This document shows positions 7,345 through 15,259 of a DNA stretch of 60,141 nt, piece after piece (position 1 is the stretch's first letter; every line of letters starts with the position of its first letter). The position numbers and the translations under genes were made by a program. The notes below the pieces were generated by a model, which was not told where the DNA came from, did not search any database, and worked only from the letters and a program-made list of their open reading frames with translations. The stretch is from Pseudomonas sp. CM27 (GTDB lineage Bacteria > Pseudomonadota > Gammaproteobacteria > Pseudomonadales > Pseudomonadaceae): NCBI RefSeq assembly GCF_013179515.1, contig NZ_JABMCN010000002.1, forward strand, positions 1-60,141, in the 5' to 3' direction.

Positions 7345-9297
7345 ATGTTGAACACCCTTCTACCCATCCTGCTGTTCGCTGCCCTTGGCCTGGCAGTGCT
7401 CGGCGCCCTGCGCCGGGTGCGCATGTGGCGTCGTGGCCGGGCCGCCAAGGTCGATCTGATCGGCGGCCTGCTGGCCATGCCGCGCCGTTACCTGGTGGAC
7501 CTGCACCATGTGGTCGAGCGCGACAAGTACATGTCCAACACCCACGTGGCCACTGCCGGTGGCTTCGTGCTGTCGGCCGCGCTGGCGATCCTGGTGCATG
7601 GCTTCGGCCTGCAGAGCAAGATTCTTGGCTACGCGTTACTGGTGGCCACGCTAATCATGTTCACCGGTGCCTTGTTCGTCTTCAAGCGCCGCCTCAACCC
7701 GCCCTCGCGCCTGTCCAAGGGCCCATGGATGCGCTTGCCGAAAAGCCTGCTGGCATTCGCCGTGAGCTTCTTCATTGCCACCTTGCCGGTCGCCGGCATC
7801 CTGCCCGCGAACACCGGCGGCTGGGTCATGGTCGGTATCCTTGGCCTGGGCGTGCTGTGGGGCGTGTCGGAGCTGTTCTTCGGCATGACCTGGGGCGGCC
7901 CGATGAAACACGCCTTCGCCGGTGCCCTGCACCTGGCCTGGCACCGCCGCGCCGAGCGCTTCGGCGGTGGCCGTTCCACCGGCCTGAAACCGCTGGACCT
8001 GGAAGACCCGAACGCGCCGCTGGGCGTGGAAAAACCGGTGGACTTCACCTGGAACCAGCTGCTGGGCTTCGATGCCTGCGTGCAGTGCGGTAAATGTGAA
8101 GCGATGTGCCCGGCATTTGCCGCCGGCCAGCCGCTGAACCCGAAAAAACTCATCCAGGACATGGTCATCGGCCTGGCCGGTGGCACCGATGCCAAGTTCG
8201 CCGGCAGCCCGTACCCGGGCAAGCCAGTCGGCGAGCACGGCGGGCACCCGCACCAGCCGATCGTCAATGGCCTGGTCGACGCCGAAACGCTGTGGTCGTG
8301 CACCACCTGCCGTGCCTGCGTCGAGGAATGCCCGATGATGATCGAGCACGTCGATGCCATCGTCGACATGCGCCGCCACCTCACCCTGGAAAAAGGCGCG
8401 ACCCCGAACAAGGGCGCCGAGGTGCTGGACAACCTGATCGCCACCGACAACCCCGGCGGCTTCGCCCCTGGCGGGCGGATGAACTGGGCCGCCGACCTCA
8501 ACCTGCAACTGCTGTCCGAGGTGAACACCACCGAGGTGCTGTTCTGGGTGGGTGACGGTGCCTTCGACATGCGTAACCAGCGCACCCTGCGCTCGTTCGT
8601 CAAGGTGCTGAAGGCCTCGGGCGTGGACTTTGCCGTGCTCGGTCTGGAAGAGCGCGACAGCGGCGACGTGGCACGCCGCCTCGGCGACGAAGCGACCTTC
8701 CAGCAGCTGGCCAAGCGCAATATCCAGACCCTGGCCAAGTACAAGTTCCAGCGCATCGTCACCTGTGACCCGCACAGCTTCCACGTGCTGAAGAACGAGT
8801 ACGGCGAGCTGGGCGGTGACTACCAGGTGCAGCACCACAGCACCTACATCGCCGAGCTGATCGCCGCGAAAAAACTCAACCTCGGTCAGCACAAGGGCGG
8901 CAGTGTCACCTACCACGACCCGTGCTACCTGGGTCGTTACAACGGCGAGTACGAAGCACCGCGCGAAGTCCTCAAGGCACTCGGTATCGAAGTGCGCGAA
9001 ATGCAGCGCTCGGGCTTCCGTTCCCGCTGCTGCGGCGGTGGCGGCGGTGCGCCGATCACTGACATCCCCGGCAAGCAGCGGATTCCGGACATGCGCATGG
9101 ACGACATCCGCGAAACCGAGGCCGAACTGGTGGCCGTGGGTTGCCCGCAGTGCACTGCGATGCTCGAAGGCGTGGTCGAACCGCGCCCACAGATCAAGGA
9201 CTTGGCAGAGTTGGTGGCTGACGTGCTGATCGAAGAGGACGCGCCTGCCACCGCAAAGCCGCAAACGGCCAAACGTGAACCTGCGGAGGTGCACTGA
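7345..9297 (+). CDS. dgcB: Dimethylglycine demethylase subunit DgcB (membrane Fe-S/CCG-domain protein)
   Basis: 650 aa. The N-terminal 210 residues carry about five membrane segments (e.g. LLPILLFAALGLAVLGAL, LLAFAVSFFIATLPVAG). They are followed by two 4Fe-4S motifs, CVQCGKCEAMCP (C245, C248, C251, C255) and CTTCRACVEECP (C319, C322, C325, C329), and by CCG heterodisulfide-reductase-type segments (YHDPCYLGRY; SRCCGGGGG at 562-563). This is the domain order of membrane quinone-linked oxidoreductase subunits. It passes electrons from dimethylglycine oxidation toward the chain. The ATG at 7345 has GGAG upstream; the frame from 7330 is less likely. Its stop overlaps the etfA start (TGATG). Confidence 0.9.
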   Translation: MLNTLLPILLFAALGLAVLGALRRVRMWRRGRAAKVDLIGGLLAMPRRYLVDLHHVVERDKYMSNTHVATAGGFVLSAALAILVHGFGLQSKILGYALLVATLIMFTGALFVFKRRLNPPSRLSKGPWMRLPKSLLAFAVSFFIATLPVAGILPANTGGWVMVGILGLGVLWGVSELFFGMTWGGPMKHAFAGALHLAWHRRAERFGGGRSTGLKPLDLEDPNAPLGVEKPVDFTWNQLLGFDACVQCGKCEAMCPAFAAGQPLNPKKLIQDMVIGLAGGTDAKFAGSPYPGKPVGEHGGHPHQPIVNGLVDAETLWSCTTCRACVEECPMMIEHVDAIVDMRRHLTLEKGATPNKGAEVLDNLIATDNPGGFAPGGRMNWAADLNLQLLSEVNTTEVLFWVGDGAFDMRNQRTLRSFVKVLKASGVDFAVLGLEERDSGDVARRLGDEATFQQLAKRNIQTLAKYKFQRIVTCDPHSFHVLKNEYGELGGDYQVQHHSTYIAELIAAKKLNLGQHKGGSVTYHDPCYLGRYNGEYEAPREVLKALGIEVREMQRSGFRSRCCGGGGGAPITDIPGKQRIPDMRMDDIRETEAELVAVGCPQCTAMLEGVVEPRPQIKDLAELVADVLIEEDAPATAKPQTAKREPAEVH

Positions 9298-10529
9298 TGA
9301 GCGACATTATCCGCCGCGACCCACGCGCCGAGTGGATCGCCCGTAACCGCCTGCACCCGCTGCACGCGGCCATGCAGACACAGCAGACCAGCTGGATGGG
9401 GCCCAATGGCCTCATCCGCAAGAACCCCCATGCGATTGCCGCAGGCTTTATCGGCCCCGCGGGCATCAAGCGCATCGACCGCAGCGGCGCCCAGCAGGGC
9501 ACCGGTGTGGGCGGGCGGCGTACGGCGGCGACCGAGGTCAAGCTGCCGCTGCACCAGGTGCCGGAGCCGGCGTTCTACATTGCCGTGGTGCCGGACATGG
9601 TCGGTGGCCGCCTGAGCAGCCACGACCGCGACCTGCTGGGCCTGGCTCACAGCCTGGCTGGCAGCGACGGTGCTGTGCTGGCGGTGGTGTTTGGCGAGCA
9701 CAAGGAAAACAACTTTTCCACAGCCGGCGTCGACAGGCTGTTGGTCATCGAAGGGGAGGCCTTCGAAGGTTATGTACCGGAGCAGCTGGTACAGGGCCTG
9801 CGGGCTGTGGATAACCAGTTCACGCCACGCCACTGGTTGCTGCCAGACAGCCGCACCGGCGGCGGCGAACTGGGCCGGCGCCTCGGCGCAGCGCTGGGCG
9901 AGCGCCCGGCCACGCGGGTATGGCAAGTCAAGGATGGCCAGTGCGTAGGCCGCGCTGGCGCTGGCCAGCAAGACCTGCAACGCGCCGTGCCGCGTCTGAT
10001 CCTGGCGGCGGCTGAGTGCGCCGAACCGGTCAGCGAAACCCGTCACGAAGCCTTGCCGGTGGAGTTGTCCACAAGCGTGGCGCGCAGCCTGTCGCGCATC
10101 GAAGACCTTGGTTCGGTGGCCGTGGACCCGGCCACCATTGCCATGGCCGAGGCCGAGTTCATCGTCTCGGGCGGCAACGGGGTCAAGGACTGGGACCTGT
10201 ACCACCAGGCGACTGCGACGCTGGGCGCCACAGAAGGCGCCTCGCGGGTGGCGGTGGACGACGGCTTCATGCCGCGCAACCGCCAGGTGGGTGCGACCGG
10301 TACCTGGGTGACCGCGCGGGTCTACGTGGCTGTGGGTATCTCGGGGGCGATCCAGCACCTGCAGGGCATTGGCGCCTGCGACAAGGTGGTGGCGATCAAT
10401 ATGGACCCGGGCTGCGACATGATCAAACGGGCTGACCTGTCGGTGATTGGCGACAGCTCGGCGATTCTCAAGGCACTGATCGAAGCTGTGGACAACTACC
10501 GCAGCGGCGGCCAGCGCGACGCGGCATAA
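9297..10529 (+). CDS. etfA: Electron transfer flavoprotein alpha-subunit-type protein of the dgc operon
   Basis: 410 aa, longer than housekeeping EtfA (about 310 aa) because of an N-terminal extension (MSDIIRRDPRAEWIARNRLH to about residue 90). The C-terminal FAD domain is clear: FIVSGGNGVKDW, RQVGATGTWVTARVYVAVGISGAIQH and KVVAINMDPGC. The start overlaps the dgcB stop by one base, so translation is coupled. Together with the following beta-type subunit it presumably accepts electrons from dimethylglycine or sarcosine oxidation (PA5400 position). The partner and direction of electron flow are inferred from context; some annotations call it a dgcAB-associated FAD-binding protein. Confidence 0.87.
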   Translation: MSDIIRRDPRAEWIARNRLHPLHAAMQTQQTSWMGPNGLIRKNPHAIAAGFIGPAGIKRIDRSGAQQGTGVGGRRTAATEVKLPLHQVPEPAFYIAVVPDMVGGRLSSHDRDLLGLAHSLAGSDGAVLAVVFGEHKENNFSTAGVDRLLVIEGEAFEGYVPEQLVQGLRAVDNQFTPRHWLLPDSRTGGGELGRRLGAALGERPATRVWQVKDGQCVGRAGAGQQDLQRAVPRLILAAAECAEPVSETRHEALPVELSTSVARSLSRIEDLGSVAVDPATIAMAEAEFIVSGGNGVKDWDLYHQATATLGATEGASRVAVDDGFMPRNRQVGATGTWVTARVYVAVGISGAIQHLQGIGACDKVVAINMDPGCDMIKRADLSVIGDSSAILKALIEAVDNYRSGGQRDAA

Positions 10530-10539
10530 GGGCACGAGC

Positions 10540-11310
10540 ATGAGTACGAAAGTGATCAGCCTGGTTTCCATCGGTGCCCACCCAAGCTCCGGTCGCGCTC
10601 GCCGCGCCGAGCAGGATGCTCGCGCCGTCGAACTGGGCTTGCAACTGGCTGGGGATAACTTGCAGGTGGTGCATGCCGGCGACCCGCAGGAAGAGGCGCT
10701 GCGTGCCTACCTGGGCATGGGGCTGGACCATCTGGATGTGCTGGAGCAGCCGGCCGGCGCCGATGTGCTGGGTGTGCTGGGCGATTACCTGCGCGATGCC
10801 GGCGCGCAACTGGTGCTGACCGGGAGCCAGGCGGAAACGGGCGAGGGGTCGGGCATGTTGCCGTTCCTGCTGGCTGAAAAACTCGGTTGGCCGTTGATTG
10901 TAGGGTTGGCCGAGGTGGAGTCGATCGACAACGGCACCGCCCAGGTATTGCAGGCGCTGCCGCGTGGTCAGCGGCGTCGGTTGAAAGTGCGCCTGCCGTT
11001 GCTGGCGACTGTGGATAACGCTGCGCCGAAACCGCGTCAGAGCGCCTTCGGCCCCGCACGCCGGGGAGTGCTGGCGGCGCGCAATGTGGCCATAGTCGAC
11101 GACGAGCTGTTGGCCGATGCCGAGTTGCAACCGGCCCGTCCTCGGCCCAAGCGGTTGAAGGTGATCAAGGCCAAGAGCGGTGCTGACCGGATGAAGGCGG
11201 CGACGGCCAAGGCCAGTGGCGGCGGCGGCAAGGTGCTGAAGGATGTTTCTCCACAGGAAGGCGCCGAGGCGATTCTCAAGCTGTTGGTGGAAGAGGGCGT
11301 GCTCCGCTGA
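10540..11310 (+). CDS. etfB: Electron transfer flavoprotein beta-subunit-type protein of the dgc operon
   Basis: 256 aa, ETF beta fold: MSTKVISLVSIGAHPSSGRARRAEQDARAVELGLQ, LTGSQAETGEGSGMLPFLLAEKLGWP and LQALPRGQRRRLKVRLP. The C-terminus has a basic tail (RPRPKRLKVIKAKSGADRMKAATAK) and ends near KVLKDVSPQEGAEAILKLL. It starts 10 bp after etfA and is the last gene of the operon. A REP pair follows within 15 bp. It corresponds to PA5401. The paralogue of respiratory EtfB is expected elsewhere in the genome; this copy is tied to betaine degradation by position. Confidence 0.87.
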   Translation: MSTKVISLVSIGAHPSSGRARRAEQDARAVELGLQLAGDNLQVVHAGDPQEEALRAYLGMGLDHLDVLEQPAGADVLGVLGDYLRDAGAQLVLTGSQAETGEGSGMLPFLLAEKLGWPLIVGLAEVESIDNGTAQVLQALPRGQRRRLKVRLPLLATVDNAAPKPRQSAFGPARRGVLAARNVAIVDDELLADAELQPARPRPKRLKVIKAKSGADRMKAATAKASGGGGKVLKDVSPQEGAEAILKLLVEEGVLR

Positions 11311-11320
11311 CACTTGTACC

Positions 11321-11413
11321 GGCCTCAACGCCGGCAAGCCAGCTCTCACAGGGTCACCACTGCCTCCGGGGTCAGTGCAATACCTGTGGGAGCTGGCTTG
11401 CCGGTGATTGGCC
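11321..11413. repeat. REP pair, GCAAGCCAGCTCCCACA family (slightly degenerate)
   Basis: Inverted arms GCCGGCAAGCCAGCTCTCACAGG (one mismatch from consensus) and CCTGTGGGAGCTGGCTTGCCGG around a 37-base centre, directly after etfB. It probably helps end or protect the dgc transcript. Confidence 0.85.
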
Positions 11414-11978
11414 CTGACAGGCTAATGATGCCCGCTGGCCACATTGAACGCCTAGGAGCCCAATCCCCCGCCCTCCATCGAACCACTTTACGGTTCCCTC
11501 TTGGCGCTGTGCATAAGTCACTTCTGAGTAATGCCAAAGTAGTGGTCATTACCCCATCACTTTTCTTCATTTCACGATACTGGCACAAATGTCGGGTGCG
11601 CCTCTGTTTTGCCCACCGAATCTGTTCGCCAAGGTGTGGATAAAGTGTTTGTGCTTCGCTGGAGGCCGCGTGGTTTACGGGCTTCATTGGTTTGATCAAA
11701 AAACAATCAATCCCCCCTCGGTCAGCGGTGGTGCTTTTTCAGGTTTCCCACAATTGCTGTTGGCCAGCCTGTGGGTAACATGTTCGTGCTCGCCTGTGAG
11801 GCCCGGGGCTCATGGGCTTGAAGCTATTGAGCAAATTATGAGCATTAGCGACTGAATGCATTGGAACTGTGATGCTGTCCCTCGCTGCACCATACAAACA
11901 TGTGGATAAGTTGTGGGTACAAGCCACGCCGTGATCTGCGCAGGTAGGCGATGGAAGGAAAAAATCGGGCTGGTGGGC

Positions 11979-11999
11979 CTATCAGTTTTACCAGTATCT
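11979..11999 (+). promoter_or_regulatory. Shared upstream element of orphan RHS genes, copy 1
   Basis: CTATCAGTTTTACCAGTATC, 57 bp before the start of the RHS-core gene at 12057. It matches copies on the minus strand at 32765-32786 and 34529-34550. TATCAG could be a -10 hexamer, or the element could be part of a conserved leader. Confidence 0.55.
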
Positions 12000-12056
12000 G
12001 AACCTGTCGGTCAGCGTTAATGTCGTCTTCAAAATCCTGTGTCAGAGCACTAACAG

Positions 12057-12893
12057 ATGACGCGAGCCTCCTCACTCATTACAGATGCGCAGCGCTCGGT
12101 GAATACGGGATCACGCGATCAAAGATCCTCTGAAAGGACGTACACCTGTTATGGGCACTCGCCATCTGGCCCTGGTCCTCTGCCAGCGTTCGCAAGCGAG
12201 CGTCATGACCAGGTGACGGCCTGTTACCACCTTGGCAACGGGTACAGGCTCTATAGCCCCTCTCTGATGCGTTTTCTCAATCCCGATCGGTTGAGCCCCT
12301 TCGGCCGGGGCGGAATCAATAAGTATGCCTACTGTGCTGGAGACCCCATCAACAGAATCGACCCATCAGGTAGATTCTGGGAAGTGCTGACCTCCATCGA
12401 AGTTACCAGAGCGACGACAGTTGCTGCCTATACCGGTCTGAATATTGCCGCGTTGACGAGCAGAATTCAGAACCGCTCCGGAATTTGGGGCAATTGGCAA
12501 CTCTTGGTTGAGTCGGCGCTGGTACTGACGGGAACGACTTTATTATTCACTGGCTCGGAAAGGCTGCAACCCGTCGCTTTAGGCATGATGAGTGTTGGCA
12601 ACGTAACTTCCATTGCCAAGTCTGCCGTAACAATCGCCAGCAACCTGACCGGCGGCTTCAGGGGGGCTGCAGACGCAGCGTGGCAGAATATGCGTCTTAT
12701 GACCGGTTATGCACAGTTGGGTGAGCAGGTACAGGTGTCGCCTTCTCAGCAAGCTTCGGGATCTGTCGTGATCAATATCAATCCGGGAGTGGTTAACATA
12801 AACATGGATTCATCATCATCACCATCACCTGCTGCAGCGCTCAAAAAAGTCAGAAGGAACTCCACAGGGTCCATCGAGGCTACTCGCCTATGA
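12057..12893 (+). CDS. Orphan RHS-repeat core domain protein with hydrophobic C-terminal tail (N-terminally shortened)
   Basis: 278 aa. Residues about 8-105 are the RHS-associated core: YTCYGHSPSG, CYHLGNGYRLYSPSLMRF, LSPFGRGGINKYAYC and GDPINRIDPSGRF. The tail after the core (106-278) is unrelated to other tails in this window. It has hydrophobic stretches (VESALVLTGTTLLFTGSE, IAALTSRI) and a Ser/Pro-rich end. Compared with the RHS gene at 31774-32688 the first ~50 residues before the ATDDKG-like segment are missing. A stop codon lies immediately upstream and there is no Shine-Dalgarno sequence, so the start is uncertain and a 5' deletion is likely. The stop overlaps the next RHS gene (ATGA). 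Function unknown; toxin activity cannot be claimed. Confidence 0.7.
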   Translation: MTRASSLITDAQRSVNTGSRDQRSSERTYTCYGHSPSGPGPLPAFASERHDQVTACYHLGNGYRLYSPSLMRFLNPDRLSPFGRGGINKYAYCAGDPINRIDPSGRFWEVLTSIEVTRATTVAAYTGLNIAALTSRIQNRSGIWGNWQLLVESALVLTGTTLLFTGSERLQPVALGMMSVGNVTSIAKSAVTIASNLTGGFRGAADAAWQNMRLMTGYAQLGEQVQVSPSQQASGSVVININPGVVNINMDSSSSPSPAAALKKVRRNSTGSIEATRL

Positions 12894-13624
12894 TTCGGCA
12901 CGGCCATCCACGTGGTTTCACCGCATATGGCGCCTCTAATGGGCTATCTGGGTCACGCTTGGCATTCTGCGGAGAGTACCGCGACTCAATGACAGGCCAC
13001 TATCATCTTGGCAATGGCCATCGCACCTATAACCCGATACTCATGAGATTCCATGGTGCCGATGCGCTGAGCCCGTTCGGTATGGGTGGGATCAATACCT
13101 ATACCTATTGCACAGGCGATCCAATTAATCGGGTCGATCGCAATGGCGGATTCTCCATGCCTAATGCGATTTTCCTGACCGGTTTGTTAGAAGGTGCACT
13201 GAATATTGTCGACGGCGTCTTGTCTGCGTTCAACCTGGTCGTTCAACGTAGGGGGGAGGCTGGTTCTTCGATTTCTTTTGCCAAGCAATTCCAGGTATGG
13301 GCCAAGACTCACAAGGGGACTTTGAAAGTTGCTGCCGCTGCTGTTGTCTGGAGTGAGCAGGGGGGACCATCGATGCCGTCCGTAACCGACAGTGTCGTGA
13401 TAGGGGCGGCGGCAACAAGCCTCGGTATCACGGAGCGTTCATTGAACATCCAGCATCACGCGACTGAGGTGGGGGCCTACTTGACGCAGAATCCGGCCGA
13501 GATACCCGGTGTGGTCATGGAAACAGTGGGAATTCTGTCAGGAGTCACTCCGGTGCTGACGTTAGGCTGGGATGTTGTGCAGAAGATTCGTGGCGACTCG
13601 GTGCGGCCAAACGTTCATGCATGA
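12890..13624 (+). CDS. Second orphan RHS-core protein, overlapping the first
   Basis: 244 aa. The RHS core spans about residues 10-85: GFTAYGASNGLSG, HYHLGNGHRTYNPILMRF, LSPFGMGGINTYTYC and GDPINRVDRNGGF (the usual DPSGH end is changed to DRNGG). The tail (86-244) is hydrophobic and Val/Ala-rich (LLEGALNIVDGVLSAFNLVV, TVGILSGVTPVLTLGWDVV), unlike the tail of the upstream gene. The ATG overlaps the upstream stop by 4 bp, so translation is probably coupled. Two RHS cores in tandem look like duplication with tail exchange. No immunity-type gene follows; the next gene is the convergent gbcA. Confidence 0.7.
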   Translation: MIRHGHPRGFTAYGASNGLSGSRLAFCGEYRDSMTGHYHLGNGHRTYNPILMRFHGADALSPFGMGGINTYTYCTGDPINRVDRNGGFSMPNAIFLTGLLEGALNIVDGVLSAFNLVVQRRGEAGSSISFAKQFQVWAKTHKGTLKVAAAAVVWSEQGGPSMPSVTDSVVIGAAATSLGITERSLNIQHHATEVGAYLTQNPAEIPGVVMETVGILSGVTPVLTLGWDVVQKIRGDSVRPNVHA

Positions 13625-13630
13625 AGTCAA

Positions 13631-13664
13631 GAACCGGGCAACCAATCGCTTGCCTGCCCGGTTC
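13631..13664. terminator. Bidirectional hairpin between RHS gene and gbcA
   Basis: GAACCGGGCA pairs perfectly with TGCCCGGTTC across a 14-base loop, between two convergent stops (13624 and 13673). It suits a shared terminator for both transcripts. Confidence 0.75.
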
Positions 13665-13672
13665 ATCATTGA

Positions 13673-14965
13673 TTACTGCGCCTGCACTTCCTTCAGATAA
13701 GGTGCCGGCTCCGCCCCCAGGTTCTCAAGAACCCGCTGGCTATACCAGTCAATGAAGTTGACCACACCAAACTCGTAAGTCTTCGAGTACGGGCCCGGCT
13801 GGTAAGCGGTAGAGTTGATCCCGCGCTGGTTCTCTTCCGCCAGGCGACGGTCCTGGTCGTTGGTAGCGTCCCACACTTTGCGCATGCGCTCAGGGTCGTA
13901 GTCCACGCCTTCCACGGCATCCTTGTGCACCAGCCACTTGGTGGTGACCATGGTTTCCTGGGCGCTGATCGGCCACACGGTGAAGACGATGATGTGGTCA
14001 CCCATGCAGTGGTTCCACGAGTGCGGCAGGTGCAGGATGCGCATCGAACCCAGGTCCGGGTTCTTGATGCGGCCCATCAGCTTCTGGCAGGCCTGCTTGC
14101 CGTCCATGGTCATCGACACGGTGCCCTTGAGCAGCGGCATGCGCACGATGCGGTTACGCAGGCCGTGGCTTTTGTGCAGGTAAGGGATTTTCTCGGCTTC
14201 CCAGGCGGCGGCAGAGCTGGCCACGTGGTCCTTGAATTCCTGGCTGGCGCGCGGGTCGTTGGTGTCGTCCCACTCCAGCAGGGTTTGCAGCAGTTCCGGG
14301 TGCGAACCGCTACAGTGGTAGCACTCGCGGTTGTTTTCCAGCACCAGTTTCCAGTTGGCCTTTTCCATCAAGGTGGTGTGCACGGCCACCTTGGTGTTCT
14401 CCATGTCGTACGGTTCCATGTAGTGCTCGAGGGTGCCCAGGAACTCGTCGATGGCAGGCGGGTTTTCCGCCAGGCTGATGAAGATGTATCCGCCGGAAAC
14501 CTTCACGTGTACCGGTTTCAGGCCGTACTCCTTCATGTCGAAGTCGGCGCCCATTTCGGTGCCGGCGAACAGCAGGCGGCCGTCCAGCTCATAGGTCCAC
14601 TGGTGGTAGTGGCAGACCAGCTTGGCCACTTTGCCCTTGTCGCTCACGCACAGCCGCGAACCGCGGTGGCGGCATACGTTGTGGAAGGCATGCACCTTGC
14701 CTTCGGCACCGCGCACCACCAGGATCGGGTTCTTGCCGATCTGCAGGGTGATGTAGTTGCCTTTTGCCGGGATTTCGCAAGTCATGCCGGCGATCAGCCA
14801 TTCTTTCTGGAAGATCTCCTGCATGTCGATCTGGAACAGACGCTCGTCGGTGTAGAAAGGCTGGGGCAGCGAGTAGGTGCGCTCGCGGGTCTGCAACATC
14901 TCGGCGGTGGCCTTGCGTGCAGGTTCCAGTGGATCGCCCAGGCTCAGGGTTGCGGTGACGTCCAT
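13673..14965 (-). CDS. gbcA: Glycine betaine monooxygenase oxygenase subunit (Rieske type)
   Basis: 430 aa Rieske non-heme iron oxygenase. The 2Fe-2S ligands are C98 and H100 (CRH) and C118 and H121 (CHYH). The mononuclear iron site has H217 and H222 (ECYHCSGSH). It hydroxylates a methyl group of glycine betaine, giving dimethylglycine and formaldehyde, with electrons from GbcB. I chose the ATG at 14963-14965 (MDVTATLSLGD) because it matches GbcA and has AGGAATAC upstream; the longer frame to 15169 crosses the regulatory region. It is divergent from gbcB over about 290 bp. Expression is expected to be controlled by GbdR, from work in P. aeruginosa. Confidence 0.94.
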   Translation of the reverse strand: MDVTATLSLGDPLEPARKATAEMLQTRERTYSLPQPFYTDERLFQIDMQEIFQKEWLIAGMTCEIPAKGNYITLQIGKNPILVVRGAEGKVHAFHNVCRHRGSRLCVSDKGKVAKLVCHYHQWTYELDGRLLFAGTEMGADFDMKEYGLKPVHVKVSGGYIFISLAENPPAIDEFLGTLEHYMEPYDMENTKVAVHTTLMEKANWKLVLENNRECYHCSGSHPELLQTLLEWDDTNDPRASQEFKDHVASSAAAWEAEKIPYLHKSHGLRNRIVRMPLLKGTVSMTMDGKQACQKLMGRIKNPDLGSMRILHLPHSWNHCMGDHIIVFTVWPISAQETMVTTKWLVHKDAVEGVDYDPERMRKVWDATNDQDRRLAEENQRGINSTAYQPGPYSKTYEFGVVNFIDWYSQRVLENLGAEPAPYLKEVQAQ

Positions 14966-15259
14966 CGTGTATTCCTCGGGGCCGTGTGCGGCCGGCAAAA
15001 GGTGGCTAATCGTTGTTGTGGTGCCGCAAGGTTGCTCTTGAAAAGCAGCTAGTTGTTTTGCCGTGGAGTGTGCGTCCGAAGACGCCGCGAACCGTATCCA
15101 TGGACGACATGGCCGATTTGAATAACGACGCCCCAGCCCTTGTATTGCGGGGCTGGTCGCGATAAGCACGCCGATGTCGCTGGCAGGAATGTACGTCGCT
15201 CACGGGTTGAGCATTATCGGAGCCATGAAAAGGGCCATAGTCGGCCGCTGGAGATGAAC
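14966..15259. promoter_or_regulatory. Divergent gbcA-gbcB regulatory region
   Basis: 294 bp. It contains GATGTCGC at 15173-15180 and a second GTCGC at 15195-15199 (19 bp apart, direct orientation), the kind of spacing used by AraC-family dimers. The GATGTCGC core also occurs upstream of the dgc cluster (3373-3380). A GbdR operator is expected here from P. aeruginosa data; the exact site is my inference. Confidence 0.45.

Larger units (their letters stand above)
11311..12056. other. Long intergenic region with REP pair and degenerate direct repeats
   Basis: About 750 bp without a convincing gene. After the REP pair at 11321-11413 the sequence is AT-richer. It contains two diverged copies of a ~70-bp unit (11631-11700 and 11764-11835; shared words include TGTTxGTGCT, GAGGCC and GGGCTT) and a shorter third piece at 11901-11925. 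The right end carries the CTATCAGTTTTACCAGT element (11979-11999) that is shared with two other RHS loci. Short frames here (e.g. 11589-11855) have no family resemblance and I do not call them. Confidence 0.6.

Noticed and set aside
11635..11909. TGTGGATAA words resembling DnaA boxes (11635-11643, 11901-11909), suggesting an origin or DnaA site cluster
   Set aside because: The same word occurs inside coding genes (etfA, etfB, creC) as part of CTGTGGATAAC, and no other origin feature (AT-rich unwinding element, dnaA/dnaN) is near.
12057..13624. RHS gene pair as a toxin-immunity module
   Set aside because: Neither tail matches a known toxin, both frames contain the RHS core, and no small gene with immunity character follows.
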